From positions 1 to 64,000 of the forward strand of contig DFOA01000064.1 in assembly GCA_002381185.1 (NCBI GenBank): a DNA stretch of 64,000 bases, written 5' to 3'. The notes below the pieces were generated by a model. The model was not told the DNA's origin. It saw only the letters and a list, made by a program, of their open reading frames with translations, and ran no database searches. Every line of letters begins with the position of its first letter. Within the stretch, counting starts at the first letter, position 1. Source of the stretch: Firmicutes bacterium UBA3553 (GTDB lineage Bacteria; Bacillota; Clostridia; Tissierellales; Sedimentibacteraceae). Shown here piece after piece: positions 24,906 through 34,567 of the stretch. The position numbers and the translations under genes are program-made.

Positions 24906-25577
24906 TTATATAATCGGGTTTATAAACTTCACGTTTTCAATTTCTTCTATTTGTTTAATTCTGCTCATTACATTTTCGGAAATCAGACTGTCGGTTTCCA
25001 ATGCCATAGTTGCCATTTTTCCTTTATCGCTTCTGTAAACCCTCATATTGGCTATGTTTATATTATTTTCATACAGAATAGACGATATCTTTGATATAAC
25101 TCCCGGTAAGTCCTTGTGCTGTGTCAGTATTGTAGGACGTTCTCCGGTAAACTCCACATTTTGACCATCAATGTTAAAAACAAGAATATTTCCGCCTCCT
25201 ATGGAAGAGCCGGTTACTTCCGTTATGTATCCATCTTCTTTTGTTATAATGAATTTAACTGTATTTGGATGGACGTCGCCTAAATCTGTTTCAATAAACT
25301 TAATCTCAATTCCTTTTTCAGCAGCTATATCAAATGATCTTTTTAAATCTTCATCCCATGGATCCATGTTCAATATACCGGCAACTAATGCCTTATCCGT
25401 ACCATGGCCCTTATATGTCTGGGCAAATGAACCATGCAGCAGAAATTCAACCTTTATTATTTTTCCTCCGGCTATAATGCTCGCAACCTTAGCTAATCTT
25501 GCAGCGCCAGCCGTATGGGAACTTGACGGTCCAATCATTATTGGTCCTAGAATATCAAAAACACCGTAATCCCGCAT
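24906..25577 (-). CDS. sdaAB: L-serine dehydratase, beta subunit
   Basis: Beta chain of 223 residues, starting DYGVFDILGPIMIGPSSSHTAGAARL, of which GPSSSHT is the diagnostic motif. The C-terminal 75 residues form an ACT domain (TILTQHKDLPGVISKISSIL), which may bind serine. GAGGAG precedes the ATG. It lies between the symporter and sdaAA on one probable transcript. Confidence 0.95.
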   Translation of the reverse strand: MRDYGVFDILGPIMIGPSSSHTAGAARLAKVASIIAGGKIIKVEFLLHGSFAQTYKGHGTDKALVAGILNMDPWDEDLKRSFDIAAEKGIEIKFIETDLGDVHPNTVKFIITKEDGYITEVTGSSIGGGNILVFNIDGQNVEFTGERPTILTQHKDLPGVISKISSILYENNINIANMRVYRSDKGKMATMALETDSLISENVMSRIKQIEEIENVKFINPII

Positions 25578-25600
25578 AATTATCTCCTCTTAATTGCTGT

Positions 25601-26767
25601 TTAATCCTTTTTCTGAACTGTATCAACTATCATTGCAACTGCCTGGTCTCCAGAAACATTACATGCTGTTCCAAAGCTGTCCTGTGCTATGTACAATGCA
25701 ATCATCAACGCAAGCATCGGTTCTGTAAATCCCAGAATAAGCTCTAAAACACCAAGTGATGCCATTACAGCACCGCCTGGGACTCCAGGTGCAGCCACTA
25801 TTGTAATACCCAGCATGGCAATGAATCCCGCAAATGAACTTATATCAACCGGCAGGTTATTTAACATCATAACAGCCATTGCGCAAGTAGTCAATGTTAT
25901 CGTGCTCCCTGACATATGTGTGGTTGCGCAAAGAGGAATAACAAACTCCCTTATTCCTTTTGATATTCCCATTCTTTCCGAACACTGCAGATTGACAGGA
26001 ATAGTTGCTGCCGATGATTGTGTTCCTAATGCAGTCATATACCCGGGAACCTGGTTTTTTAAACAATATACTAAATTCTTTTTTGAAATTGAACATCCTA
26101 TGGCAAACTGGAACACAATAACAATTAAATGCATTGCAATTACAATTAAGAATACCTTCCAAAATACAGAAAACACCGTTGCAACCTGCCCTGTGTGTGT
26201 CATGTTTATAAAAACTCCGACTATATAAACCGGAAGGAGCGGTATAACAATGTTTTCAATTACCTTTGTAATAATTTTTTGAAATCCATCCGCGGCTTTT
26301 CTCAATGGTTCACTGTCTATGGCAGCAATTCCCAATCCTAATATAAATGCCAGTATTAAAGCTGAAACAACTTGCATTATTGCAGGCATTTCAACTGTAA
26401 AATATGGTTCCAACGCAGCTGCTGATTCGGTAATATTGCTTGCCGTTCCTGGATTTATAAACGAAGGCAGCATTGTCGTACCCACAAAATATGCAAAAAA
26501 ACCAGATATAAGCGTAAACCCATAAGCTACAGCTACAGTAATTCCTAATAGCTTGCCTGCACCTGTACCTAATTCTGCTATACCTGCTGTTACAAATCCC
26601 AATATGAGCAATGGTATAATAAAACCTAAAAAATTACCAAATATAGAACTAAAAGTAACAAAGATTCGGTTAAACCAATTTGGAGCAAAGCTTCCAAATA
26701 ATAAACCAAAAATAATTCCTATAATTATTCTTGATATAAGCCCCAGTTTAAATTTTTTTTCTTTCAT
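25601..26767 (-). CDS. DAACS-family sodium symporter, probably for serine
   Basis: A transporter of the dicarboxylate/amino acid:cation symporter family (388 residues, about eight membrane helices plus re-entrant loops). TQSSAATIPVNLQC corresponds to the serine-rich hairpin and CNVSGDQAVAMIVD to the late substrate site. Its place as first gene before sdaAB-sdaAA suggests serine or threonine import, as for SstT; that is inferred from context. Confidence 0.85.
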   Translation of the reverse strand: MKEKKFKLGLISRIIIGIIFGLLFGSFAPNWFNRIFVTFSSIFGNFLGFIIPLLILGFVTAGIAELGTGAGKLLGITVAVAYGFTLISGFFAYFVGTTMLPSFINPGTASNITESAAALEPYFTVEMPAIMQVVSALILAFILGLGIAAIDSEPLRKAADGFQKIITKVIENIVIPLLPVYIVGVFINMTHTGQVATVFSVFWKVFLIVIAMHLIVIVFQFAIGCSISKKNLVYCLKNQVPGYMTALGTQSSAATIPVNLQCSERMGISKGIREFVIPLCATTHMSGSTITLTTCAMAVMMLNNLPVDISSFAGFIAMLGITIVAAPGVPGGAVMASLGVLELILGFTEPMLALMIALYIAQDSFGTACNVSGDQAVAMIVDTVQKKD

Positions 26768-26830
26768 AAAATTTATCTCCTTTAAATTACTTTATATTGT
26801 AATATTTCCTCAATTCTTCTTATTATTCCA

Positions 26831-26859
26831 AATAAAAACTCAATCCGAAGATTGAGTTT
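26831..26859 (-). terminator. Terminator after the aldo/keto reductase gene
   Basis: AAACTCAATC (26836-26845) and GATTGAGTTT (26850-26859) enclose a TTCG loop on the minus strand, followed by TTTATTT. Confidence 0.85.
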
Positions 26860-26867
26860 CACTTTTC

Positions 26868-27887
26868 TTATTTTATGTTGCCGAATGTTTCAACTGCATG
26901 TTTTAATTTATTCACAATCGGCAGATTGTATGGACATTTTCTTTCACATTTTCTGCACCTTACACAAGCTGTGGCTTTGACGGGCAAGGCCTCATACTTG
27001 CTCTTGCCGTATTCGGGAAGATTATATCTTGTAACATAACCTTCGAAAAGAAATACATTAGGTATATCTATGCCTTCAGGACACGGTTTACAGTATCCAC
27101 ATCTTCTGCAAAAATCATTTCCTAAAATTTCAACTTCCTTGTTCAATTCTTCATACTCTTCTTCAGTCAGGGTAGCTGAGCTCTCACCAACAGATGCATT
27201 TTCAACAACCTGTTCTATTGAATCCATGCCTGGTATTGCAACATTTATTAAGTTGCTGTTTATAATATATTTTAATGATAATTTTTGTTTTGTGAATGCA
27301 CCTCCTGCCATCGGCTTCATTGCAATGGTGCCTAAACCTTTTTCCAATGACTTTGTAAATAATTCCGTCCCTTGTGATTCTACAGGATTGAAAGGAAATT
27401 GTATAGTTTCAAATTCATCATGCTCTATTGCCTGCATTAGAATTTCTCTTATATGCCCTGTTATGCCTATGTGTTTTACAAGACCTTTTTCTTTTGCTTC
27501 AACCAATGCTTTCAATGCTCCGTTTTCTGAAAGAGTCAGATCAAGCTGCTCTTGTTTGCTTACATTGTGGACCTGAAATAAATCAATGTAATCCAGCCCC
27601 ATTGTTTTTAAGCTTTTTTCTATAGCCGCTTTCATTGATTCATAATCATAGCTCATTGCCTTTGTTGCAATATAAAAATTTTCTCTTCCTGCTTCTTTAA
27701 GTGCATTTCCGATATATTGCTCGCTTATGGTATAAGCCTGGGCCGTATCAATAAAATTAATGCCTTTGTTCCTGGCTTCTATGATAATTTTTGTTGCCTC
27801 TTCCTGACTTACTCTTTGTATGGGTATTCCGCCGAATCCGATTACAGACACTTCCATGCCTGTTCTTCCTAGTAATGTTTTTCTCAT
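26868..27887 (-). CDS. Aldo/keto reductase with C-terminal ferredoxin domain
   Basis: The protein (339 residues) has an aldo/keto reductase barrel (1-260, GFGGIPIQRVS, DTAQAY, and VHNVSK at the usual histidine place) and a C-terminal part with two 4Fe-4S motifs, CRRCGYCKPCPEG and CVRCRKCERKCPY. Fused members of this kind are common in anaerobes and probably transfer electrons between ferredoxin and an unknown carbonyl or flavin substrate. Own terminator; single gene. Confidence 0.92.
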   Translation of the reverse strand: MRKTLLGRTGMEVSVIGFGGIPIQRVSQEEATKIIIEARNKGINFIDTAQAYTISEQYIGNALKEAGRENFYIATKAMSYDYESMKAAIEKSLKTMGLDYIDLFQVHNVSKQEQLDLTLSENGALKALVEAKEKGLVKHIGITGHIREILMQAIEHDEFETIQFPFNPVESQGTELFTKSLEKGLGTIAMKPMAGGAFTKQKLSLKYIINSNLINVAIPGMDSIEQVVENASVGESSATLTEEEYEELNKEVEILGNDFCRRCGYCKPCPEGIDIPNVFLFEGYVTRYNLPEYGKSKYEALPVKATACVRCRKCERKCPYNLPIVNKLKHAVETFGNIK

Positions 27888-27954
27888 CTTTTTCTCCTAT
27901 ATTATATAATATCTAATTATATAGCAGTTAAAAGACAACGTCAACATTCTGCAT

Positions 27955-27992
27955 AAAAACAAACATCCCGCAATCTTTTAGACTGCGGGATG
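27955..27992 (-). terminator. Hairpin upstream of the aldo/keto reductase gene
   Basis: CATCCCGCA (27964) / TGCGGGATG (to 27992), followed on the minus strand by TTTGTTTTTATG. It sits before, not after, a minus-strand gene, so it may be an attenuator or end a short unseen transcript from 28000-28100. Confidence 0.55.
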
Positions 27993-28112
27993 CTTATATG
28001 ATTTGGAAGAAGATAAAAAAAGTATTATCTGATATAGTTATCTGCAATTTATCATTATTTATTCATATATTTAAAAATTTTATAATATTAATTAACTGAG
28101 GAAGGTGATTCA

Positions 28113-29180
28113 TTGAAAAGTTTATTAGTGTTTCTTCCTGTTTTTGTGTTATATATATCAATTTTCAGATTTGTTTATTTAGAAGATGGACTGAGCATAA
28201 TACTGCATGTTTGTCTTCCTATTGTTATGGGCGTAATCATAGCTGCAGTATTAAACCCGATTCTGGTTTTTATCCAGAACAAAATGAAAATTAAAAATAG
28301 ATATATGGCAATTATTATAACTTTTATGTTAATAGTTTTAATAATTGCCTTAATCGTCACAATTATCACGCCAAATATCGCCATCAGCATCAAAAAATTA
28401 ATGAAGGATATACCTGTTTTATTTTATAAAGCAAATCGATATCTGTCCGATTTCGGTGATGAGAACGCATTGCTGAAAAAGTGGCTTGTGGAAATAACCG
28501 AAAAACTTTCTTCTCTCATGTCTTCTTTATTAAATTTTGCAATTGAAAAGGTTATTAACATTTTTGCTGCTGTGGGCAACTTATTGCTTGCGATAATCAT
28601 TTCAGTTTACATACTTATTGACAAGGAGAAAATTGAAAACTGGATGCTGCGCCTTTGCTGCACTGTTTTTGGCAAAAAAGTATCCCGGGAAATGTTTAAG
28701 ATTATCCACAGTCTGTATGACAATGTTTCAAGCTACATAGCAGGAAAATTGATTGCATCTGTCATTAGTGGCTTTTTAATATACATAGGTTCCAAATATC
28801 TTATAAAAAACCCCTACCCCGTAATTGACAGCCTGATTATCGGAATCACCGACATAATTCCATACTTCGGTACCTTTATAGGAGGCATTCCCATAATGCT
28901 GTTAAATTTGCTGTATGATTCAAATAAAGGTTTTTTAATGATTATTTATATTCTCATAGTCCAGCAGATAGGCAGCTTGATTATAGATCCCAGGATACTA
29001 AGCAGCAAACTTTCAGTTAAACCAATCATAATAATTATTTCCATTATAATCGGAGGAGGATTATTCGGTCCTGTGGGTTTATTTTTGGCAACACCTGTTG
29101 CAGCAGTGATCAAGTCGTCAGTTGACGCTTTTATAAAATTTAAGCTAAAAAGCGATGATGGAGACTTTTCAGTAAAATAA
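28113..29180 (+). CDS. AI-2E family transporter
   Basis: A membrane protein (355 residues) with about eight helices and the late GITDIIPYFGTFIGGIPIM motif of the AI-2E exporter family (PF01594). Family members have varied or unknown cargo, so export of a quorum signal should not be assumed. It uses a TTG start after GAGGAAGGTGA. The intergenic DNA downstream holds a group of DnaA boxes. Confidence 0.88.
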   Translation: MKSLLVFLPVFVLYISIFRFVYLEDGLSIILHVCLPIVMGVIIAAVLNPILVFIQNKMKIKNRYMAIIITFMLIVLIIALIVTIITPNIAISIKKLMKDIPVLFYKANRYLSDFGDENALLKKWLVEITEKLSSLMSSLLNFAIEKVINIFAAVGNLLLAIIISVYILIDKEKIENWMLRLCCTVFGKKVSREMFKIIHSLYDNVSSYIAGKLIASVISGFLIYIGSKYLIKNPYPVIDSLIIGITDIIPYFGTFIGGIPIMLLNLLYDSNKGFLMIIYILIVQQIGSLIIDPRILSSKLSVKPIIIIISIIIGGGLFGPVGLFLATPVAAVIKSSVDAFIKFKLKSDDGDFSVK

Positions 29181-29186
29181 CCAAAA

Positions 29187-29282
29187 GTATGCACATTTGT
29201 GGATAAATCTGTTGACAACTGCCTAAAAAAGCATTAAATTTGTGTATAACTTCTTTAAACAACTGAAGAAGCCTGTGCATAA
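29187..29282. other. Cluster of DnaA-box sequences
   Basis: Three exact matches to TTATNCACA lie in the same orientation (read as TGTGNATAA at 29198-29206, 29241-29249, 29274-29282) and a fourth with one mismatch lies opposite (29187-29195). Two more TTATCCACA sites are in the flanking genes (28702-28710, 30087-30095). Confidence 0.6.
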
Positions 29283-29308
29283 CTCATAGAAATTAAGGTG
29301 AAATACTA

Positions 29309-30229
29309 ATGTGGAATGATAAAAATTACCATACTTTAGATTATGAAATGAAAAAAATCTTTGGAGAAAAAGCTATTAAACTGTCGATTGACGGAAATTT
29401 TACTTGCCCGAACAGGGATGGCACCATAAGCTGCAGAGGTTGTATTTTTTGCAGCGAAAGAGGCTCCGGGGATTTCAATTCGGATAAAAATAAATCCATA
29501 ACCGAACAAATTGAAGAGCAAAAACAAATAATGTCAAAAAAATGGAAAAGCAGCACCTATATTGCATATTTTCAGAATTACACAAATACCTATGACACTG
29601 TTGAAAACTTGAGGAAAAAATTTTACGAAGCTTTAAACTGCGAAAATATCAAGGGTCTTGCCATAGCTACAAGGCCTGACTGCATAGATTTCGAAGTTTT
29701 AAAGCTTCTAGAAGAATTGAATTCCAAGACATTTCTCTGGGTGGAGCTTGGGCTTCAGTCCATTAATGATAAGACAGCTGATTTTCTTCGAAGAGGGTAT
29801 AAGACAGAGAAGTTTGACAAAACTTATGAACAGCTGAAAAATAAAAAAATAAGGACCGTTGTCCATTTAATATTTGGAATTCCCGGCGAAACAAAGACGC
29901 AAATGTTGGACTCCGTAAAATATGTTTCCGAAAAAAATGTGTGGGGAGTAAAGCTTCACATGCTGCATGTCTTAAAGAACACCGATTTGGCTGAATATTA
30001 TGAAAAAACAAAATTTAAAATATTAAGTCTTGCAGAATATGTTGAAATCGTATGTGATGCACTGGAACTGCTAAGACCCGAAACAGTTATCCACAGATTA
30101 ACAGGCGACGGAAAAAAATCTGAATTAATAGAACCTCTATGGACACTTCATAAATTAAAGGTGCTGTCAGATATTGACAAAGAATTGAAAATCAGGGAAA
30201 GCCGCCAAGGTAAAAAACTTCCATTGTAA
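29309..30229 (+). CDS. TIGR01212-family radical SAM protein
   Basis: The protein (306 residues) starts with KLSIDGNFTCPNRDG and has the cluster-binding cysteines in CRGCIFC, spaced as in the TIGR01212/YhcC family, then a TIM-barrel-type core (LGLQSINDKTADFLRRGY). Its reaction is unknown; distant relatives are Elp3-like. Single gene; a terminator at 30279-30306 follows. Confidence 0.9.
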   Translation: MWNDKNYHTLDYEMKKIFGEKAIKLSIDGNFTCPNRDGTISCRGCIFCSERGSGDFNSDKNKSITEQIEEQKQIMSKKWKSSTYIAYFQNYTNTYDTVENLRKKFYEALNCENIKGLAIATRPDCIDFEVLKLLEELNSKTFLWVELGLQSINDKTADFLRRGYKTEKFDKTYEQLKNKKIRTVVHLIFGIPGETKTQMLDSVKYVSEKNVWGVKLHMLHVLKNTDLAEYYEKTKFKILSLAEYVEIVCDALELLRPETVIHRLTGDGKKSELIEPLWTLHKLKVLSDIDKELKIRESRQGKKLPL

Positions 30230-30278
30230 TGTTAATGTAATACTATAAATGCAGATTTAAGATATAATTATTATAAGA

Positions 30279-30306
30279 AAAATACTGTAAATATAGTATT
30301 TTTTAT
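30279..30306 (+). terminator. Terminator after the TIGR01212 gene
   Basis: AAAATACT (30279-30286) / AGTATTTT (30295-30302) and a T-run. Confidence 0.6.
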
Positions 30307-30326
30307 TTGAAATCAGGGTGTATAAG

Positions 30327-32651
30327 ATGAAAAAAATATTGTTATTAATTATAATTTTAATAATAGCCCTCGCTTCATTTACGAATGTATATGCGCAAAG
30401 TTTTCCTGACATAAGTAAAGACATAGTAGAAGCAGCCGGTTTATTGTCAGGCTACGGAATTGTACAGGGCTATCCTGACGGTACATTTAAGCCTGAGAAG
30501 CAGGTAACCCGCGCAGAAATGGCTAAAATAGTGACAGTCGCAGCCGGATTATCTGAGTATTCAAAAAACATGACCTCTGTTTATGATGATATGCACGGAC
30601 ATTGGGCAGAAAGCTATGTAGAGCTTGCAAATGTTCTTAATATAGTAAAAGGAATTTCACCTACAGCATATGGTCCTGACAATATAATTAAATTTGAAGA
30701 AGCTTATACAATGATAATCAGGCTTTTAGGTTACAGTGATGAATCCCTGGTAGGATATTGGCCTTCTAATTACTATGCAAAAGCGGCAGAGCTTGGCTTA
30801 TTTAAAAATGTAAATACCAACAGCGAATTTGCATCAAGAAAAGATGTTACATTGATGCTTTACAACGCATTAAGCTGCGATCTGGTAAAGATAAAAGACA
30901 ACAAAACCATATACTCTACAGGTAAGACGCTGCTTTCATCACTTGGTAAAATGGTAACCAAGGAAATCACAATGAGTGACCTTAAAACCGATAGTTTTGA
31001 TTTTGCAAACTACCTGTTCAACAAATGGGATGTATATTACGATAATAAAGGAAATGCAGTATATGTAACAAATCCAAGATACAATGAATTTTCAGGAACA
31101 GTAACAAGCTTGCTATCAAACAGGGTTATATTCGTGACGGATGACTATGGCAATGTAAGAGCATTTAAGCTTCCTGACATACCAATTGTCATAAACGGTG
31201 AAAAAGGAAGCCTCAATAATTTAAACGGAAGCAAAATAAGAGTTGTTTACGAGGATGATTCCTTTAACGGAGCTGTTATAGGAATAACGGCTTATAAGGA
31301 AACTGATGTTATAGTAGTTGAAAGAGATGATTTGTACAAAACAGGCAGCAAATTATTTGCAGGCAAAAATCTTCCTGTAAAGCAAAACGGAGAAATTAAT
31401 TACAGCAAGCTGCATATATACGGCGATGCAACTAAACTGGAAGATATTGAAGCAAATGATGTTGTATATCTTTACGAAACCAAGGAATCAGCCAGAATTA
31501 CGGCACTTACTCTGAATGTTGTAAGAAAACAGACAGATGGTATGGTAACAGGTATTCAGACAGCAGACAACAGTACATTTTACACTGTTAACAATATAAG
31601 CTACAAAACAGGAGATAACTTCAAATATACCGAAAAGGTTTCTGTTAATGACAATGTAAAGCTAATACTGGACAAAAATAATAACATAATAAAAATTAAT
31701 ATTTTAAACTACGGAAAATATCCCACAACATTCGGCATAGTGCTGAGTGTGAGCAGCACCGGCGACAGTTCGGCTGTGAGAATATTTGATGAATTCGGAG
31801 GAATAAAAAATTACACTCTCGCCGATAATTCCAGCGTAATGAGTGTGACAGATGATGGTAAAAATTTGATTAAAAAGACATATTTAAAAAAGAATGATAT
31901 TGTCAAATTCGATCCGGTGGCAAGCGGAACGTTGAAAATAATTAACTACATTCCTTCCCCGACATATATTGCAACCAAATACAATGCCGATACACGAACT
32001 ATGTCAAACGGTTACTGGATTTCAGCAGAAACATTTATAGTTTATGAATCAAACGGCAAATATCAGCTGCTTAAACCAAATCAGCTGGATACTTATCTGG
32101 AGGGCAAAGCAGTTATCGGATACAATGCACATGTTGATGCTTTATACCTGAGCAAAGGAATTAAGTCTGATAATGCCATAACCGTTACTCCGGAAGTGCC
32201 TCAGACATATAACGGCACAATTTACGGAATAATAAAAGGCGTTACTAAGATTGACAGCACAACTAGCCATGTACAGTTTTTTAACAACAGCAATGTATTT
32301 TCTGTTTCAAACACATCTGCTGCCGGCAAAAAAGTTTCATCTGTTTTAAATGTTTATATAAAGGCAGACATAGTTAACGGAATAATAACAAATATTGAAA
32401 GGGTAACACCTGAAACTGATAAGGTTAAAATAACGCAAATTTATACAAACCAATTGTTAATTGACAGCATAACATACATGGAATATTCATCCGACCTAAC
32501 AGTTTATGTTTGTACAACAGATAAGTCAGGAAATATCACAAGCTTTAAAACAGGTTCTAAATACGACATTAAAGCAGGCTCGACTGCTCAATTGTATGAT
32601 TTGTACGGCGGTTTTGATGGTATAATAGACGTGGTATTGGTGTTTAATTAA
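30327..32651 (+). CDS. S-layer homology domain exoprotein
   Basis: A secreted protein (774 residues) with a signal peptide (KKILLLIIILIIALASF, cleavage after VYA) and two to three SLH modules in the first 180 residues (GYGIVQGYPDGTFKPEKQVTRAEMAKI, cited here as GYPDGTFKPEKQVTRAEM), which anchor to cell-wall polymers. The rest (180-774) is beta-rich repeats with no known enzyme motif. The ATG at 30327 follows AGGGTG; a GTG at 30318 overlaps that site. Confidence 0.9.
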   Translation: MKKILLLIIILIIALASFTNVYAQSFPDISKDIVEAAGLLSGYGIVQGYPDGTFKPEKQVTRAEMAKIVTVAAGLSEYSKNMTSVYDDMHGHWAESYVELANVLNIVKGISPTAYGPDNIIKFEEAYTMIIRLLGYSDESLVGYWPSNYYAKAAELGLFKNVNTNSEFASRKDVTLMLYNALSCDLVKIKDNKTIYSTGKTLLSSLGKMVTKEITMSDLKTDSFDFANYLFNKWDVYYDNKGNAVYVTNPRYNEFSGTVTSLLSNRVIFVTDDYGNVRAFKLPDIPIVINGEKGSLNNLNGSKIRVVYEDDSFNGAVIGITAYKETDVIVVERDDLYKTGSKLFAGKNLPVKQNGEINYSKLHIYGDATKLEDIEANDVVYLYETKESARITALTLNVVRKQTDGMVTGIQTADNSTFYTVNNISYKTGDNFKYTEKVSVNDNVKLILDKNNNIIKINILNYGKYPTTFGIVLSVSSTGDSSAVRIFDEFGGIKNYTLADNSSVMSVTDDGKNLIKKTYLKKNDIVKFDPVASGTLKIINYIPSPTYIATKYNADTRTMSNGYWISAETFIVYESNGKYQLLKPNQLDTYLEGKAVIGYNAHVDALYLSKGIKSDNAITVTPEVPQTYNGTIYGIIKGVTKIDSTTSHVQFFNNSNVFSVSNTSAAGKKVSSVLNVYIKADIVNGIITNIERVTPETDKVKITQIYTNQLLIDSITYMEYSSDLTVYVCTTDKSGNITSFKTGSKYDIKAGSTAQLYDLYGGFDGIIDVVLVFN

Positions 32652-32670
32652 ATCAAAAATCATAGTAAAT

Positions 32671-32738
32671 AAGGAGATTCTCTCAACACTTAGATGACAA
32701 CGTCATTCTGAGCACCGAGAAAATCTCCTTCCTTTTTA
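32671..32738 (+). terminator. Terminator hairpin containing a palindromic repeat
   Basis: AAGGAGATT (32671-32679) pairs with AATCTCCTT (32722-32730), then CCTTTTTAC. The loop contains ATGACAACGTCAT and TCTGAGC, similar to the repeat at 60598-60670. Confidence 0.6.
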
Positions 32739-32793
32739 CAATTGCCAATCTATCGCTAATCAATTGCCTATCAATTGCTTCTCAATTGTTACT
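32739..32793. repeat. Five tandem 11-base repeats
   Basis: Five units in strict 11-base phase: CAATTGCCAAT, CTATCGCTAAT, CAATTGCCTAT, CAATTGCTTCT, CAATTGTTACT. They touch the stop codon of the ABC-F gene. A second array of the same unit is at 50280-50334. Confidence 0.8.
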
Positions 32794-34348
32794 ACACTAT
32801 TTTAGTTGTGAAATTCTCTATATTCCATACATCGGTTATGAAGCTTTCGTAAAAGTACGGCTCGTGGCTTACTAAAAGAATTGTCCCTTTGAATTCAGCC
32901 AATGCCTTTTCCAATTCATCCTTTGCCTCAGGGTCCAAATGGTTTGTAGGTTCATCAAGTACAAGAAAATTTAATTCCTTCAATAATATTTTGCATAGCC
33001 TTACTTTTGCATTTTCTCCTCCGGACAATACCTTCATCATGCTTGTGATGTTTTCTGTTGTAAGTCCGCAGCGTGCCAGTTCCAATCTAACTTCATGATT
33101 TGTCAGGGAAGGATATTCATTCCAGACCTCTTCCAATGCTGTATTAGAGTTGTTCTTGGAATCTTCCTGCTCAAAATATCCATATATCACATTTTCTCCA
33201 AATGTGACACTTCCGCTTATTGGAGGAATGATTCCCAGCAATGTTTTTAACAGCGTTGATTTGCCGAGACCGTTAACTCCTGTAAGAGCAATTTTTTTGT
33301 TTCTCTCCACCTGAAAATTCATGGGATTTGTCAAGGGCTGGTCATAACCAATCACCAGGTCCTTTGCATCAATTAAGAAGCGGCTTGGAGCCTTAGTTTC
33401 TTTAAATTTAAACGTTGGCTTCGGTTTGTCTCTCGGTCTTTCCAAAACATCCATTTTTTCAAGCTGCTTCATACGGCTGTTTGCCATACCTCTCGTAGCA
33501 ACTCTTGCTTTGTTTCTGGCTATGAAATCTTCAAGCTTTTCAATTTCTTTTTTCTGCTTTTCATACTCACGTTCTTCTTTTTGCTTATTTAATTCATATA
33601 TTCTTTTGAATTCCTCATAGTTACCAACATAACGCGTCAGCCTGCAGTTTTCCACATGATAGATAATATTGCAGACATCATTTATAAATGGTATGTCGTG
33701 GGATATCAAAATAAATGCATTTTCATAATTCTGCAGATAATTTGTAAGCCATTTAATATGGTTTTCATCCAAATAGTTTGTAGGTTCATCAAGAAGCAAT
33801 ATTGTAGGATTTTGGAGCAAAAGCTTTGTTAAAAGTACCTTCGTTCTCTGGCCCCCGCTTAATTCATCCACCAATCTGTCAAGACCTATGTCCCCAAGGC
33901 CTAATCCGTTTGCAACCTCTTCTATCTTTGAATCAATCATATAAAATCCGCTGCTGTCCAATATTGTCTGGATATCCGCAGCATCTTCCATCATCCTGTT
34001 AACATCCTCATCTTCTGCTGTTGACATATCCTCGTAAAGCTTCATCATTTCCTGTTCCATTTTAAACAAATCATCAAAAGCAAGACGCAGATTTTCTCTT
34101 ATTGTTGTCCCGGGTATCAGTGCTGAATGCTGGTCAAGATAACCGACAGAAACCCTCTTTGACCACTCCACAGCTCCTTCATCAGGCATAAGCTTTCCTG
34201 TTATAATATTTAAAAATGTAGACTTACCTTCTCCATTTGCCCCTATCAGCGCAACATGTTCACCCTTTAACAGCCTGAATGACACATTCTCCAGAATTGC
34301 ACGCGCTCCGAATCCGTGAGTTACATTTTTTACATCTAAAATACTCAT
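32792..34348 (-). CDS. ABC-F family ATPase
   Basis: A soluble protein (518 residues) with two ABC domains and no membrane part: Walker A GANGEGKST and GVNGLGKST, signatures LSGGQRTKVLL and LSGGENAKVRL, and a charged helical linker (about 235-300). ABC-F proteins act on the ribosome, in translation or in antibiotic protection; this one resembles housekeeping YbiT/YdiF-type members more than known resistance factors. Single gene with an AAGGAGAA ribosome site. Confidence 0.9.
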   Translation of the reverse strand: MSILDVKNVTHGFGARAILENVSFRLLKGEHVALIGANGEGKSTFLNIITGKLMPDEGAVEWSKRVSVGYLDQHSALIPGTTIRENLRLAFDDLFKMEQEMMKLYEDMSTAEDEDVNRMMEDAADIQTILDSSGFYMIDSKIEEVANGLGLGDIGLDRLVDELSGGQRTKVLLTKLLLQNPTILLLDEPTNYLDENHIKWLTNYLQNYENAFILISHDIPFINDVCNIIYHVENCRLTRYVGNYEEFKRIYELNKQKEEREYEKQKKEIEKLEDFIARNKARVATRGMANSRMKQLEKMDVLERPRDKPKPTFKFKETKAPSRFLIDAKDLVIGYDQPLTNPMNFQVERNKKIALTGVNGLGKSTLLKTLLGIIPPISGSVTFGENVIYGYFEQEDSKNNSNTALEEVWNEYPSLTNHEVRLELARCGLTTENITSMMKVLSGGENAKVRLCKILLKELNFLVLDEPTNHLDPEAKDELEKALAEFKGTILLVSHEPYFYESFITDVWNIENFTTKIV

Positions 34349-34567
34349 ATATTCTCCTTATAATTAATTAAACTGCCTTGACACAAGTCAGAACATTGTT
34401 ATAATTTATAAAACTACAAGACTTATATTAATAAAAATTGTCGTTATTGTAAACACATTTTTGGTCTAATATTCGTTTTGCCTGTAATTTTTTTTACATA
34501 TCATTGATTTAATTTTGTTGATTTGGTATAATTAACCGATGAGCAAATTTTAGGAGGATAATAATAA

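Noticed and set aside
29187..29282. Chromosomal replication origin
   Set aside because: DnaA boxes are present but there is no dnaA, dnaN or AT-rich unwinding tract, and neighbours are ordinary genes.
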